In this document: in pieces, positions 32,930-46,181 of the stretch
How the letters are laid out: the number at the start of each line of letters is the position of its first letter
Position numbering within the stretch: position 1 is the stretch's first letter
NCBI RefSeq assembly: GCF_029227915.1
Contig: NC_079885.1
Location: forward strand, 22,569,001-22,633,000
DNA length: 64,000 bases
DNA from: Hydractinia symbiolongicarpus
Taxonomy: Eukaryota > Cnidaria > Hydrozoa > Anthoathecata > Hydractiniidae
Reading direction: 5' to 3'
The notes under the pieces: model-generated
The model's database searches: none
Told to the model about the DNA's origin: nothing
The model's input: the letters and a program-made list of their open reading frames with translations, nothing else
Made by a program: the position numbers and the translations under genes

Positions 32930-33440
32930 AGGGGAACTCCAGTGAAAATCACTTTTTTCTTTTTCCTTTTATACGTACTCGAAAAAGCATAAGAAATAAA
33001 AAAACAGCTTACTTAACTTGTTTCCTTATTTAAAATTGTTGTACTAGCCTTCGCATATTTATTTTTTTTCTCATAAAAAAACAGACATGCGCGATTTCAT
33101 TAAGACTGGACCTGATTATAAATAATGACGACACATTGTGCAGAAAGTTGGAGAGTATATATATATTAAATATAAACTTATAGTTTACATTTAAATTGTT
33201 TGTTTTTGTATGTATTTAACCAATCGATCGGAGAAATGTAAAAAAGTTAGTTTTCATAGAATCCCGTCTTTAAAAAAGAAAGAATTCAAACAAAAAATGA
33301 CTTAAAAAAATGTCGTGCAATCAAAGTTTTTATATAAAAAGTAAGAAAGATTTTTTACTGAATTTTTGACGAAAAGAATGTAAAAAAAGCGATAAAATAT
33401 ATTATATATGGCTGTAGCTTTGTAAAGGTTATGTAATGTT
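32930..33440 (+). mobile_element. Truncated Kolobok-like copy
   Basis: The same left end as 17494 (TTAA then AGGGGAACTCCAGTG). Similarity runs through the THAP-relic region (CGATCGGAGAAATGTAAAAA) to GGCTGTAGCTTTGTAAAG at about 33430, with internal gaps. No right end was found. Confidence 0.75.
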
Positions 33441-35789
33441 CGTCATTATAACAAGACATCTTATCAACGAACAATGCAAACAGTAAGTAAACAAAACTTT
33501 TAGAAGGCGAGCTACCAATCTTACAGACTTTCTGCACGATGTGGCATAAGCTTATTTATTAGGACTTATTGAAATTAAAAATGTTTTGTATAATTAGTTC
33601 TTGCAAAAATAATTCTATAAAATATCCTGTAATGGTTCTGCTGTTTTACGTAACAGAATGTCTAAGGGAAGCTTTTATGATATCTGAAGCTGTCTACATA
33701 TATATCCTTCTCTTTAATTCTTTGTTTTTTTCATGGTTCAAAACACCACAAAAATAAAAAATCTTTTCATAAATTTGATTTGAAACCTTACAATTTTCAT
33801 AAGTTTTCAGAGTTTTTTTTTAATAGAGTTTACCTAGCTAGGTACTAGCTAGCTAAACTATATTAAAGTATTATGTAACCTGCTAAAAAAAGGAACATAT
33901 TTTTTAAAAATTGAAAGACGCTTATTACAGTTACCAAGATAATTTTTCTTGCATATTTTCTGGAACATAAATTAGAGTTCCGCTTTTGTTAGTCGCATAA
34001 ATTAACGTGTTCGCATAATCTGGCGATATATTGGCGAAAAATCACTAAATCATACCAAGGTATTTTTCGTTGTCTTCTCTCATATCAAAAAGACAAAAAA
34101 ACCTGGGGACAAGGGTCCATATGTTTAATACTCCACAATAACTCTTTTGAATATAAATGAACTTTAGAATTAGGTTTTTACATGTTATGAAAAAATTTCT
34201 CTTCTCAGCTAAAAAGTTTTTGGATATAGATTGCTCTACAACTAATAAAATAGCTTTGTTTTAATTTTTTTTGGAGTATCCCAAGAGATCATGTTTCCAT
34301 TACCGATGTTTACTGTTGCACAGTGTCAAGTTAATTTTAAAGATAATAAAAACAACTTTAAGAACCATTAATATTTTTAGAGAAGGCAGCTATACACCTA
34401 CTAAACATTTCCAAAGTTTAATGTTCAACATAAAAATAACTTTTCATAATTTTTTAATTTACCAGGGAAAACTATATATTTAAAACAAGGAAGATAAGTC
34501 AATTTAACAGCTCTTATTTAAATAAAAAACAAAATGACAAACAGAAATTTTATGCCAATGAACAGGAATCGAAATAACTACCAGTCATCGGTCATGACCA
34601 ACCAAAACTTGAGTTATGACTGACCATCTTTTCTCATTCTTACCCTGGTGATCAGTCAGTAATTGTTATTCTTTCTAAGTTATAATTTTCAAGTTTCTGG
34701 GAATAAAATGAAGTGAAGCACACCCAACAAATACTTTCTTTGGAGTGCGAGTTTGTTCCATACTCGATCAATCTCCACCATTTTTCGAAATTTACTGTTA
34801 ATATTTTTTTTCAATCACGCAAATTATTACTTTCAGGATATAACTTTTATTTGTATTAGTTTATTAGTTTGTTTATCCTGTTCGCAGGGCACAATTTTTT
34901 TTCCTCACCATGTGTTATTATTCACACCAGTGAACTGAATTGTATGGATAACATGTTAAGCTCCCTTATACTGTCGATTACACACCTGCCTTTCAAATTT
35001 CTTATTTTGATCCCTGATTAATCCAAGGTTTTTTAGTAAAATAAACCATTCATTTCAGCAAGAAGATCCAAGTTCTAACAGCCATTACAACTGGCTAAGC
35101 AAGTAAAAAAATAAATTAAAAATTAAAAAAAAATCACTTCTACCTCGTACAGGTTGCTTTTATAAAACCCAGATGAAATAGAATTAATAAATAAACTATT
35201 TTCAATTTAGTTCATTTTAGCTTTTCAAGTTGGACTTATGGATCATCATGTCTCTCAATATAAGGAATTGACACGAATTGAGTCTTTCCTGTATCGAAAT
35301 TAAACTGATCTTGGAAGATTTATTTTTTTTTTAATTTGCTTACTTAAGACAATTTTTGTTAATTTAGCTTGAATTTAAACAATATTGCGAGACGAAACCA
35401 GACGATATCGGAAAGATAAAGTACAACAAGAAGAAATGATTGTTCTGAGCCTACTAATTTAATTTTCCAAAAGAATAAATATTTTGAATAGTGTTTTTAG
35501 TTTCCTCCTAAATTGTGCGGATGTAAAACAAAAACAATAATTTTCGTTATCATATCTGTTACATAAAACGCTCAAATTAATGACTTTTACTAACAATTAA
35601 AAACTCCTTTTAACAAACAGGTTGTTAAAAATTACTTATCTATACTCTATCAACCTAGGTGGGATATGATGCTCAAATAAGTATTGCCAGCCTTGTTCTT
35701 AGGGGTTCTTAGAAAACTAACAATCCGCGGGGGCAAGGTCACTTAAGTTACTCAGATATGGATTTAGCTGATGAAACTTTTGAACTTAA
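33441..35789. other. No recognisable feature
   Basis: AT-rich; ORFs of 60-70 codons without motifs. Confidence 0.45.
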
Positions 35790-37182
35790 GGTGGCAGTCA
35801 GAATTTCTTTTGTACATAATTAGTTACATAAAATTGTTTTCACACTATATATATTTATATATTTCTGTTATAACACACTTGTCACGATTTTATAGCTATA
35901 TTACTATTATCTTTCACCAAAATACCTTAACAATTCCTCTTTAAATTAAAACTTATAATAATTAACTTAATCTAAGGCCAGGATACACCTGTATAATATC
36001 ATTAAATATATTTTACAATAAATTTATAATTTTTCTACAATATACTTATAATTTCTTGTATTGTGATACTTTCATACCATCGTTGCCATAACAACGCTAG
36101 CAGATAATAGATATATCATCACACAAACAAAAAGGCATTCAAAACCATATTACCAACAATATTATTAAAATCAAATTGGTTTGATTTTATTTAAATATTA
36201 TAGCTATGCTGCAAATTATGAGGTTATGACACACATACCAGGTGTTGACATTATACATATTAAAACTACATATTAAAGCTATATTATAAGAAATTATATA
36301 TTTCAGTGATATCATACAAGTGTATCAGGCCCTTTAGTCTGCGTGCTTGCAAATTATACAGAAAGGAATGAGTAATTATTAAAAAGAAACGTTAATAACA
36401 AAAACAGTGCATTATGTAGGAATTTAGGCGATCTTCATTATGCTACACTGCACAAGCTTTAACTTTTGATAGTATTTTTGTTTTACTTTAAAAATTTTAT
36501 TCAGACAAAATTTAAAAGTCAAAATGTTTTTTTAGAGTTTTTAGTTTCAATAATGGCAAATAGTTCAATTAGTATTATTAACCTAAGTAAAGTTGCATTA
36601 AACTTTGTTTTCATCACATCGAAACAAAGAAAATAAGAAACAACATTTTACTACTAAATGACTCGCTTGAAACAAACATATTTTTTTTGAAAACAACTTT
36701 AATCAGTATACTGTATTTAACTTCTTACGTTTTATGTTCAGAAAAACTGGTTAAGAACCTCTGAAATAAAAATTACATTTTGTATATTTTCTTACAGCAT
36801 GTTATGCTATAAAAATAAACTTATTTCATTTTTGCAACATTTTTTCGGCTATCGGAGACAAGAAAGTTAATACTGAGAGAGTCCCTAGCTGAAACACTAA
36901 GTTCTCGTGTTTGGGGTTCAAAAGTTTAGTAGTCCCCCACTTGTCTCCAACATGAAAAATAAAAATGCAGGAAAAAGCTCCCAGGTCACAAAAAATACAA
37001 ATTCTCGTTGAAAAACAAGGATTTTTTACATAGAAATTTCTGGTGACTCATCAATTTTGGTTTCAAGTTAAAATCATTTTATTATGTATTGAGGCCTATA
37101 TTTTTAGGAAATGTAAACAGGCATAAATAATACACTTAGTAAATAAATAAATGTGGACAGCTAAAAAAGGGTTATTGCCACC
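35790..37182. mobile_element. Candidate TTAA-flanked non-autonomous element
   Basis: TTAA|GGTGGCAGTCA at the left and TATTGCCACC|TTAA at the right give a short (8-10 bp) inverted end with TTAA on both sides, as in piggyBac or Kolobok derivatives. There is no coding content. The short ends make chance possible. Confidence 0.4.
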
Positions 37183-37715
37183 TTAACAAAACACAAAAAC
37201 ATGTTTTAGCTACCCCCTTTTTATCAGAGAAAAATATTATATTTATATAAAATAAAAGCTATAAAAGTAATACACAAAAACAGGCCTATCAATAAGAAAA
37301 CAAGAGCCTTATGGCGCGAACACGGTTGCAGCACGCACATGATCTTCTTTGGCCCGTTCAGCATTTGGTATAATTTTTCACCAAAATCGCAGTGTGTCGA
37401 AAAATTTTGAACTTATGTGCCTACGCAAGTGATAATGCATTGCACATATTCGCGAAAACGAATTCACGCAAACTTCCAAAATATCCAGATCCGCCGAAAT
37501 TTAATCTGAGCAAAACACGGCAAAAATTTAATTTGTGCATTCGCAAAAAGTTAGTGCACTTGTCCAAAAATGGTCATGCGCACAATAAGGCTGCAGAAGT
37601 GCTTATCGTGCGTGTGACCATTTTTGGACATTTGGATTAAATTTTGAAAAACGTCATAGATGACCTGGGTAAGATTTGCCCGAGCAATTGTGTGTGATAA
37701 ATAAAAGCCCCGGGC
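37183..37715. other. No recognisable gene
   Basis: An 82-codon ORF (37392-37640) has no motif. The stretch is slightly GC-richer. Confidence 0.35.
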
Positions 37716-37945
37716 GTGGCTATCAAATCCAGTTTTAAATTTACGGACCGACTTATGTTAGAGCCAGACCAGGACAACCAATTTTGTATAGGCGTTAGCA
37801 TTGTGACATCTAAAAGCCCAGACGTGATTCAGAGGTTTTGCCGAACTATCAAAACCGGGAAAATCGGGTTTTAAATTTACAGACTGACTTGTTGGAGCTA
37901 GACTGGAACAGTCAAATTTGTATAGGGTTTAGAATTATGACTTCT
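37716..37945. repeat. ~130-bp tandem duplication
   Basis: GTTTTAAATTTACGGACCGA...ATTTTGTATAGGCGTTAGxATTGTGAC (37730-37808) recurs at 37868-37940 with about 80% identity. Confidence 0.65.
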
Positions 37946-37979
37946 AGTAAAAATATAGCTGTTTTTGTCAAGAAAATGC

Positions 37980-38560
37980 TTTACAGCTGAAGGTTATATA
38001 CAGAAAATATGCCAAAAAGATGGATGGCTTGAAATAACTGTTGATAATCACTGAGGAGAAATTTCCAGCCAAATATGGAGGATAAAAATGCTTCGAAAAA
38101 TCTCTCCCCAACAGTGATGATTGATGATTATTTCACTTATATAACTAGTATATATGTATAGCATAAAACAAATATATTCACGGCTTAATACAAAGCAAGC
38201 CAAAAGCATGTCTTGTTACTTTGTTTGTTAGTTACTGCTCCACATTTACTACTTTAAATAAGCCTTGAAATAACTGTTAGACATCACTTGTCTGGGCTGG
38301 AAACTATATACAGAAAAAGTACACTCAATCACAGGTGCAAGGAGTAAACAAAACAAAGCAAGTCGTGAAACTATAGTTATATACATTATGAACAAGCCTT
38401 GAATATTCGTCAGACATCAACCATGAAGGACTGAACTTTCTGCAGGCTTGTTCATATGTATGAACAGAAAAAAAAAGTAACAAAATGTAACAAAATGCAA
38501 TGCTAACCAGTAACATGCATATGCACTGCAAGACTTGAAATAACTGATCTTTCTGTGTAT
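37980..38560. repeat. Diverged repeat of TTGAAATAACTGTT units
   Basis: 'CTTGAAATAACTGTTxxxxATCA' with a following TATATACAGAAAA or similar appears at about 38030, 38270, 38397 and 38534. Old and weak. Confidence 0.4.
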
Positions 38561-38681
38561 CTATAACTTCCAGTTCATATCTATCAACTATACAGAATGT
38601 ACTACATATATGTGGTGTACAATAGTTAATTTCAAAGCTTGCAGTGCATCGAAATTTAAAAGCAATGTTTATATTTAAAGT

Positions 38682-40610
38682 TTAGAAGTCAATGACAACA
38701 TTACGGTGATTAACAGAAATCACAGATTTTTCATCCAACAGCAAAACCTTGCATACTTGGTCTTCATCGTCAACTTCAACACTTTCCCTTTTCGCTAGGA
38801 GATATTGGTTAAGCTGAGTGCTATACATAACCACTTCTTGTCCTTCATTCGTTATTAACTGGATCGTAACATTTGATGACAACGAAGAAAATTTTGTACT
38901 ATTTTTACATTTGGCGCAACGAAAAAAATCTTGTCCAAGCGTAGATTCTTCAATTTGAGTAAAACACCGAGGACATTTATATACCTTCTGGCTGATTGAA
39001 ACACTTTTTATGGGAAAATGCAAGGACTTCTTTAGCTGATATGGTGGAGACGATTGTTTTATTGCATTACCTTTCGTCCAGGGCAAGATCAATGATTCGC
39101 TGGTTGTAGTGAGAACAGTTTCAACAGGGGTTGAATTTAACTCCCGTACGGAAAGATTTTGTAATTCATAGGTACCACTCGTGCTCAGCTGATTTGCGAT
39201 TTCATTCCAAAAGGAAACCAAAACAATCCCACTGTCATCGTTAACGAATGTATCAGTTCTTTTTGCAGACGAATCCATAGTTGAAATAGCCACATTATCA
39301 ATGTCAATATATCCTATTATAGTAACCATCTGTTTATCATAACCACTATCAAGCACAGTTTTGATTTTTTGACGTTTGGCAACATCCTTTTTGATGTTTT
39401 TGTGAGCGAAACCAGCTTTACACTCCTCCAATCTGGTGTTTCTATTGACTTCAATGTCCTGGAGGCTGTTATCTTTCCAGTTCGCTTTGCGTTTATAATT
39501 AACCAACTTTACGGGACTCTTCGATTCAGCTGCTTTTTCTATCTTATCCCTCAAATCCATTCGAAATGACACACCACGGTGAACAGTTTCATCAGTTTGG
39601 ACAGTGAAATTGTAATAACCAACACTGCTATTTCTTGCCCTTTTGACTGGACTGAGATCATGGAGGTAACATGTCAAGGCACCTGAATTTAAGAAGAAAA
39701 AGGTAACTGATTCACTGGTTCCAAATTTGGGAAAAAGTCAAGCTTATTTTTACTAATACCTTTTATAATATACCTCATCCCAGGAAATTAACATGTCCTT
39801 AAACCCCCTTGCTTAAGTTTTTGTTTTTGCAAAGTTTTCTAAAAGGCCGCCATCAAAAATATGTTATGTTCGCGTCCTCCGACCGACTCACTTTTGGCAA
39901 TAAAAACCCGAGTCGGTAAGTCGGAAAAAACCCAGAAAAAACTTTTTGATCCAAACGATATATATTTGAAAAAAAAAATTTGTGAGAACTAATTTTCCCA
40001 AAATTGACAAAAACTCGCGAAAATTAATTCCCGTAAAAATTAATATCTTTAGGGTACTCATGGCAAGTTTACAGACAGGGCGGCGAAAAAAGGGTCTGTC
40101 GAGTGGCGCTATACTGTTTTTTGGCCCTGGGAACGAATTTTTCCCCCATCTGAAAATCCCGGGAAAAAATACGCCCGACCGACCGACCGACTCATTTTTG
40201 CCGGGTCTTCAGGACGCGAACATAACATATTTTTGATGGTGGCCAAAGCAGATTCTTAGGAAAAAAAACATGCGAAGCAAGGTAAAAACTAAGCAGCTAA
40301 AATCTATCAGAAATAAACTAAAAAAGTAGTAATGACATACGTAAGAACTCGTGTGGAGCAACAAAACACGTGGGTGGTGGCGTGAGGTAATTTGAACAGG
40401 TTTTTTTTGGTAAAGACAATAGTCTTGTAATATGGGAAATTTATAATAAAATCAAAAAAGATTAAACGTACCGTCGCTCGAACTACTCGAGGAGGAGTCT
40501 TTACTACTGGAGGAGGAGTCTTTACTACTGGAGGAGGAGTCTTTACTACTGGAGGAGGAGTCTTTTGCCCCTCTTTTCCCACTTTGACTGCTCTTCTTGC
40601 TGGAGTCCAT
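38682..40610 (-). CDS. RPA1-like OB-fold protein with zinc ribbon
   Basis: Exon 1 (40610-40472) encodes a serine-rich start with three KDSSSSS heptads. Exon 2 (39682-38682) follows an AATTCAG acceptor. The join (GACG|GT) reads DGALTCYLHDLSPVKRARN, giving 379 residues. The body resembles the OB-fold pair of replication protein A large subunits: 'YYNFTVQTDE', KSPVKLVNYKRKANW, then an OB strand set around MVTIIGYIDIDNVAIS and IVLVSFWNEIANQL. A C-terminal zinc ribbon has Cys283, Cys286, Cys302 and Cys305 (YKCPRC...FRCAKC). Expected role: single-stranded DNA binding. RPA-like genes accompany some Helitrons; this one lies 3.6 kb beyond the Helentron on the same strand. A multi-copy cnidarian gene unrelated to it is equally possible. 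The frame is intact. Confidence 0.7.
39845..40244. mobile_element. 400-bp MITE in the RPA-like gene intron
   Basis: The ends GGCCGCCATCAAAAATATGT and the inverted copy at 40225-40244 pair over ~33 bases (continuing TATGTTCGCGTCC). The inner part holds CCGACCGACCGAC. It accounts for half of the 789-bp intron. No clear target duplication was seen. Confidence 0.85.
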
Positions 40611-40986
40611 TTTTGAAAGGGTAAAAACGTGGCACAGAGCCAGCAATCTGGCTACTTCGTCGTGGGGGGTAGAGAATGCAATGAAGGGGGCACTGTGAGA
40701 AGGTATGGAGAAATGTTTTTAAAAAAACGAATATCCATAGCCTGATTTTATAAAAATGGAATGAGAATTAAATAATTAAATAACTTTCTGATGACATTTT
40801 TTTGTAAAACAGTATTTTTTTTTCGTAAAGAATTGATCAGTGCAAATATCTAATTACATAAGTAACACCCTGTTATAGTTATGTGACTGCGGAACCACGC
40901 CCTGAGATGGCCCAGCGGAAAACAAGGGCGAGACTGTAGATAACGAGTGAAATTTCGAGAGAAAAAGCCCTGGGGAAGAGGTTGGT

Positions 40987-41340
40987 CTTTAATGGGATAA
41001 AACTTCGCGGATGAACTCTTCTGCGAAATTTAAATATTTCGCGGGGATTTAATTTCGCGGATAAATTATCCATAAATATTTCGCGGGGATTTAATTTCGC
41101 GTTTTATGAAGTTTTACTTTAGTAGCATTTTTTCTCATTCGAAAAGCCCTGTTTGTTGTTTTCCAATGAAATAACGCTATCTTTTTAGATCGTACAGCAA
41201 ATTAAAACTTTGGTAACGCTAAATTTCGCAGATGGTCCCTTCTTCTTGAATTTTTGAAAGGATAAAATTTCGCGTAATTTGCCGAATAAAGCCAAAATCT
41301 CAATGAAATTTAATTACCGCGAAATTTGATCTCATTAAAG
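40987..41340. mobile_element. MITE with TTTCGCGG-rich ends
   Basis: The left end CTTTAATGGGATAAAACTTC and the inverted right end CTTTAATGAGATCAAATTTC match at about 80%. The motif TTTCGCGG recurs at least eight times inside on both strands. The 64-codon ORF over it is not coding. Confidence 0.7.
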
Positions 41341-43466
41341 TATTATTAAACCTGCCTCTAGCTCCCAGGATTTTTTTGTCTCGCGCGAAGAACCAGCTTT
41401 ATATCCATGCGTATGGGAGAGACGGAAATCTTTGACTAGGAATATTATTGTATTGTGTCTGAAATCAATCCATTGCGAGGCATCCCGTTTCATAATAGCT
41501 TTCCAGAGTTCTTTAGTGACATGAGTATTATTATCTTATCTTAAGGGCATAAGTTTTAGCGGACATTAAATTGTTCCGGTTTTGCCCCCAAATCGCTGAA
41601 ATAAGATCCGTAAAGTACAGTCTGGAATGGCTGGCAGTCGCAAATATAAATTCGCCACTAAATTAATCCCGAAAAATATTAATTTTAAAATAAGCCAATC
41701 AAATTTTCCTCAATAAAGCCATAACAAAAACACCCTCCAACGTTCTGACTTTGAGCAGCTATTTTATGATCTTTCTACAAGTTACTCAACACTTAGCCTT
41801 TTTATGGAAAAAGAATATTAGTAATCGCAAGGCAAGGCTAAATTATTTTTTTGAATGCATAGAGTAGAATCGATTATTCGTGAATATAAACGATCTAATA
41901 TATTAATCTTACAGGTGAATTCTAATTCTAATTCCAAACGCCTTATCCGCATACAGACACTGGCGTCTATCCATGATTCTAGGGTATTTATGGCAACTGT
42001 CATTATCTACATCAAATCAGGTGAAGGGATCAAAACACGTGTTGTGCGGATTTTAGCTTTCATAGATTTAACAAAAGAAAACGCAATTACAATTGTTCAT
42101 AGGTTTTCGTAAGAATAAAATTTAAACATGAAAATAAAACAGTGAGAACAGACTCCTTGCCGATTCCTTTCTCTTGCATTTCCTTGAGCTTTAATTGAAT
42201 TTGGCATAGGAAAAATTGCCGGACAAAACAGTCTGATTTCCAGTAAATAGATTATATGGAAGTAGTGTATGCTTTATATTTTACTCCCGAGTACGTTTAT
42301 TTTGTATAAAATTGCTGCGGTAAATTTCTCTTTTCATCAACTCACGAAATAAAACGAAGCGTTGTCGTCTTAATGACATCTTCTACTATAATAAATATCA
42401 CATAGACCTTCTTCACCAGGTATCAATGAAACAATACACAAACCACTTGGCAGGTAGAATTATGAAGATGGTGGCTTCGTTTAGCTATCACACAGAGCTG
42501 GAATACTTGTTTTTGTATTATTGATTAATCATATCTTTAACTCTAAAAAAGTAAAAGCAATCGTTTTTAAACTTATTTTGATAAATTATTCAACAAACGA
42601 GAAAAAGAGAATATATACGCATATACGCATATCCGGGGGTGAGATATAAACAAAAGAAGCAAATAATAAAGATTTGAGGGATTCCAAATTGAAAACAATG
42701 GGTTCATATAGGCTTTTGAAAAAGCTGTTTTTGTTCCCAAGTTCTCTGGGCTGACAGGGCTATAACTTCTGATTGAAACATCGTAATCTGCCGAAATTTT
42801 ATATAATTCGTTCACTAGCTTTTTGTCTTGGCTTTATAATAATTTATTAAGAAAATGGGTGTCATTACAAATTTTTTTATAACCTATACAAAATACATAC
42901 CTGTATTTTGCAAACTACATAAACTTTAAACTAAGCTATATTAAGAACGGAAACAGCTTTTTCAAAATTTTCATTGTTTTCAAAGCCATTGCATTAAAAG
43001 TATTTTCCAAAATCAACTTTTTGACAAAAATGTGGTATTTTAAAGGAATAAATTGTTGGGAGAAAAAATTTTGTGAATCGAAATTTTGGGATTTTTTATA
43101 TTTCGCGAATTGGTGAAGTATATGGTACTTACAGGAAACATTGCTTTGTGTAAGGTATGGTTATCCAATGACAACATTGTGTAGGTATATCCATATAACA
43201 AAATCTTTTAATTCGAAACAGCACTTTCAATTTGACAATTTCAACAGTTTCAATTTGAAAACCAGCAACATTTATTTCAAAGTGGATTTCAGTTTTAAGT
43301 TTCGTTATCCAATTCTTTGAGATACGTGAGTTAAAAGTCTATTGCCATTTCGAAGTGAATGTTATTATTATTTCAATTGTCTATTAGATTTGTATATCGT
43401 TGGAGAATTTCTACAAAGATTTTCTAATAACATTCAAATACATATACTAAAAAGTAATTTAATATA
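41341..43466. other. No recognisable feature
   Basis: AT-rich; ORFs on either strand lack motifs. CGCATATACGCATATCC near 42619 is a small local repeat. Confidence 0.4.
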
Positions 43467-43617
43467 AGGAGCATCCACAAAGTATATACGCAAAAAAAAA
43501 CCCTCCCCCCATAGTACGCAGAAAATAATAGAAGTGATGTCATTCAAACAATAGATGTACGCATTTATCAGATCCCCTCCCCACTTAGATGCGTACGTAC
43601 TAAATGGATGGTCCCAC
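43467..43617. mobile_element. Small MITE (CATCCA...AGTACGTACGCA ends)
   Basis: GGAGCATCCACAAAGTATAT-ACGCA at the left pairs with the inverse of TGCGTACGTACTAAATGGATGG at the right; C-rich runs follow each end internally. Similar short elements are common in invertebrate genomes. Confidence 0.6.
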
Positions 43618-43984
43618 AGTGCAACTCCCTCTCAATAACCCAAATACTCCTTCAGAGTTCTAGTTATCGAGAGTTTTATAAACGAAAAATACATAATTAT
43701 TGTAAAAACAATTAGAAGGCTTATTACTTACTTTAAATTAGAAAGAGAATAAACATTACAATGAACTATACAGTATCACAAAATAAAATCAACATTAGCA
43801 TTATTTTTATCAATGCCATGCATATCTCTACACATATAAAGTAAGTAGCCTCTCATTGTAGGTGGTGGTAAAACAAAAAAGTGCTTTGAAATCAATGTCT
43901 CAAAAAGTGTTGAGCAGACACTCACTCTTATTTCCACAATCACATCATATTATTTATTTATTTCGAATCCTTACTTGACTACTT

Positions 43985-44146
43985 CAGGGCTTATTAAAAT
44001 AACAGGACGTCATCACTGTGGAGAAAAGACTTTTCAGAGCATTTCACTTTTCAGAGCATTTCCAAAAAGGCGAGGCCATCTTGTGGACTGAAAATGCTCT
44101 GAAAAGCCTCTTCTTTGCAGTGACGACCGCCCGTTATTTTAAGCCC
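43985..44146. repeat. 160-bp imperfect inverted repeat beside Helentron
   Basis: AGGGCTTATTAAAATAAC... at 43987 pairs with ...GTTATTTTAAGCCCT ending 44146. The inner word CTTTTCAGAGCATTT pairs with AAATGCTCTGAAAAG. It ends 74 bp from the stop codon of the last Helentron frame. It is either a foldback MITE or the terminal structure of the element. Confidence 0.7.
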
Positions 44147-44219
44147 TATGTAATTGTCAGTGCAAAACCTAAACTCAAAACCACCATCCCACAACACCCT
44201 CCCCCAGAATCTTGTAAAT

Positions 44220-46181
44220 CTATTTATTTCTAAGAGAAATTGTAATGGCCTCATGGTCAGTAAAGAACAAACTTTTTACACTCACATAAACAAGAAACTG
44301 TTCTAATAACGATTTTTTTATGTATACATGATCTAGTATCGACCCCCCTAAATGCGTTGGTTCTGAAACAACCTGTTCATAACCATTAAGCGTTTGTTCT
44401 AGCAGTGCATTTGGTTTTAGATTAAAATCACCAACAACAATATCAATGTTCATAGACACAGAAAGGTAGCCTAGAGTTTCTAAAAATTGTCCAACTAGCA
44501 TATCTTTTTTTTTGTACAATAACAATATTTTAATTTTCAATGGAAGATTATGGCTATTTAAAACTTCTAAAACAGAAAAACCATTAATTTTGAAATGATC
44601 TAGTAATTCAATTTTGTTTTTGTAATACATTGCTAAGCTAGAAAATCTGTGTTCATTATCATTATTACACGTCAATTTAAAACCATCAATCATGATATCT
44701 GTTAAATTTTCAGTATTTGTCAGTTGCGTTTCAGTGCAGAGAATAATATCACTAGATGAAAGTGTTTTATCACAAGATAAATCTTTGCAATGCTTACGCA
44801 ATGATCTTACATTACAAACAACTAAAGACAATATGCTATGTTCAGATTCCTTTGCCACCAAATCTGTTGTAAAACTTAAACTTTGATTTTCTCTTAAATA
44901 CTGATATTCTTTTTTAGCTTTGTCGTCAACATTGATGGCACTGGACTTGAACACCCCTATTAAGTGGAGCCCTTGCAAAGACGTTACACGGCTGAGAGCT
45001 ACATACATCTGTCCATTATTGAATGATCTCTGTTTCAGCAAATTAAAACTAATGACAACCTCTTGTAAACTTAGGCCTTGAACTTTGTGTACAGTACAAG
45101 CCCATGATAACATTAAAGGAAATTGGGTACGTTTAATGACCGGAGAGGAAAGTTTTTTCTCGTTTGTTCTTATTTCGGTAGTCACTCGATCAATTGGTAC
45201 TGCATTTAATTGTTGTGCAAGTCTGTCTGAACGTATTTTACTTGTTCCAACATTTAGATTGTCAAATTCAACATAAATGGTTTTAATTGAATCATTTTGC
45301 GCTACAACATGGACTATTGTACCAATTTGACCATTTATTAGCTTATCAGGAATGTCAATATTAGATGTCAACATTGCCTTAGCACCTATCTTTAAAGATA
45401 ACTGGAAAGCTAATCCACCAGTTCTTGATTGGCTTAAGTTTTGAATTCTTTCATAAACATGAGAAGGGACTTCTTTCGGAACTTGATCAATGGCATCTAT
45501 TGTTATCAAAGCGCTGTTTAAACTATTTAACAATCTTGCATTATGAACTCTAGCTGGCTCATTTTCTGCATAAATATGCAATGCATTTATTGGGTAGTGT
45601 TTACTATTTTCATCAATGAATCGTGAACGGATGAGATGTTCATCCTGTGAAGATAGAGTTCCTAGCCTAACATTATTTAGTAGGTCAATTAGAACAGTAT
45701 CACCCCGTTGTCTCATAACTTCAGTCAATTCACACATCTGAAAGTTTCGCCATAGTGGATAAATGTTATACAATTCATCGCTGAATTCTGCATAAATTGG
45801 TTTTTGCATTACGGGGGGTAATTGATGCAAATCACCCACTAAAATTATTGTTAAGCCAGCAAATGGTTTTGAAAAATCAGAAACACATCCAAATATTTCT
45901 ATTAACCTTTGATGCACATACAACAGTAACTTATTGGATACCATAGATATTTCATCAATAATGATACCTTTAACATCTGATAGCTCTTGCCTTAATTTAC
46001 ATCTCTTTTTATCTGGAAGCTTGTGAAGGGTTAACCCACGAGACTCTACAGAAATTCCTAAAGCTGAATGTATTGTGGTTCCATTGATATTCACTGCTGC
46101 AACACCTGTCGGTGCAAGCAAAAGCAAATTTGGTTTTTCAATGCATGAAGACCTATAACATAGTTTTTGAAACTGATGCAC
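44220..46181 (-). pseudogene. Helentron helicase remainder plus endonuclease
   Basis: Continuation of the RepHel protein in a shifted frame, about 640 residues. PIF1 motifs in order: LLLLAPTGVAAVNINGTTIH (Ia), GIIIDEISMVS (Walker B), LVGDLHQLPPV (III), LSWACTVHKVQGLSL (V), MYVALSRVTSLQGLHL (VI). From about residue 450 an exonuclease-endonuclease-phosphatase domain follows: VVCNVRSLRKH, ILCTETQLT (Glu), VVGDFNLKPN (Asp/Asn), GSILDHVY (Asp), FFTDHEAITI (His). All expected catalytic residues are visible. APE-type endonucleases fused to the helicase distinguish Helentrons from classical Helitrons. There is no start of its own; it is called pseudogene only because it is severed from Rep by the frameshift. 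Confidence 0.85.
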
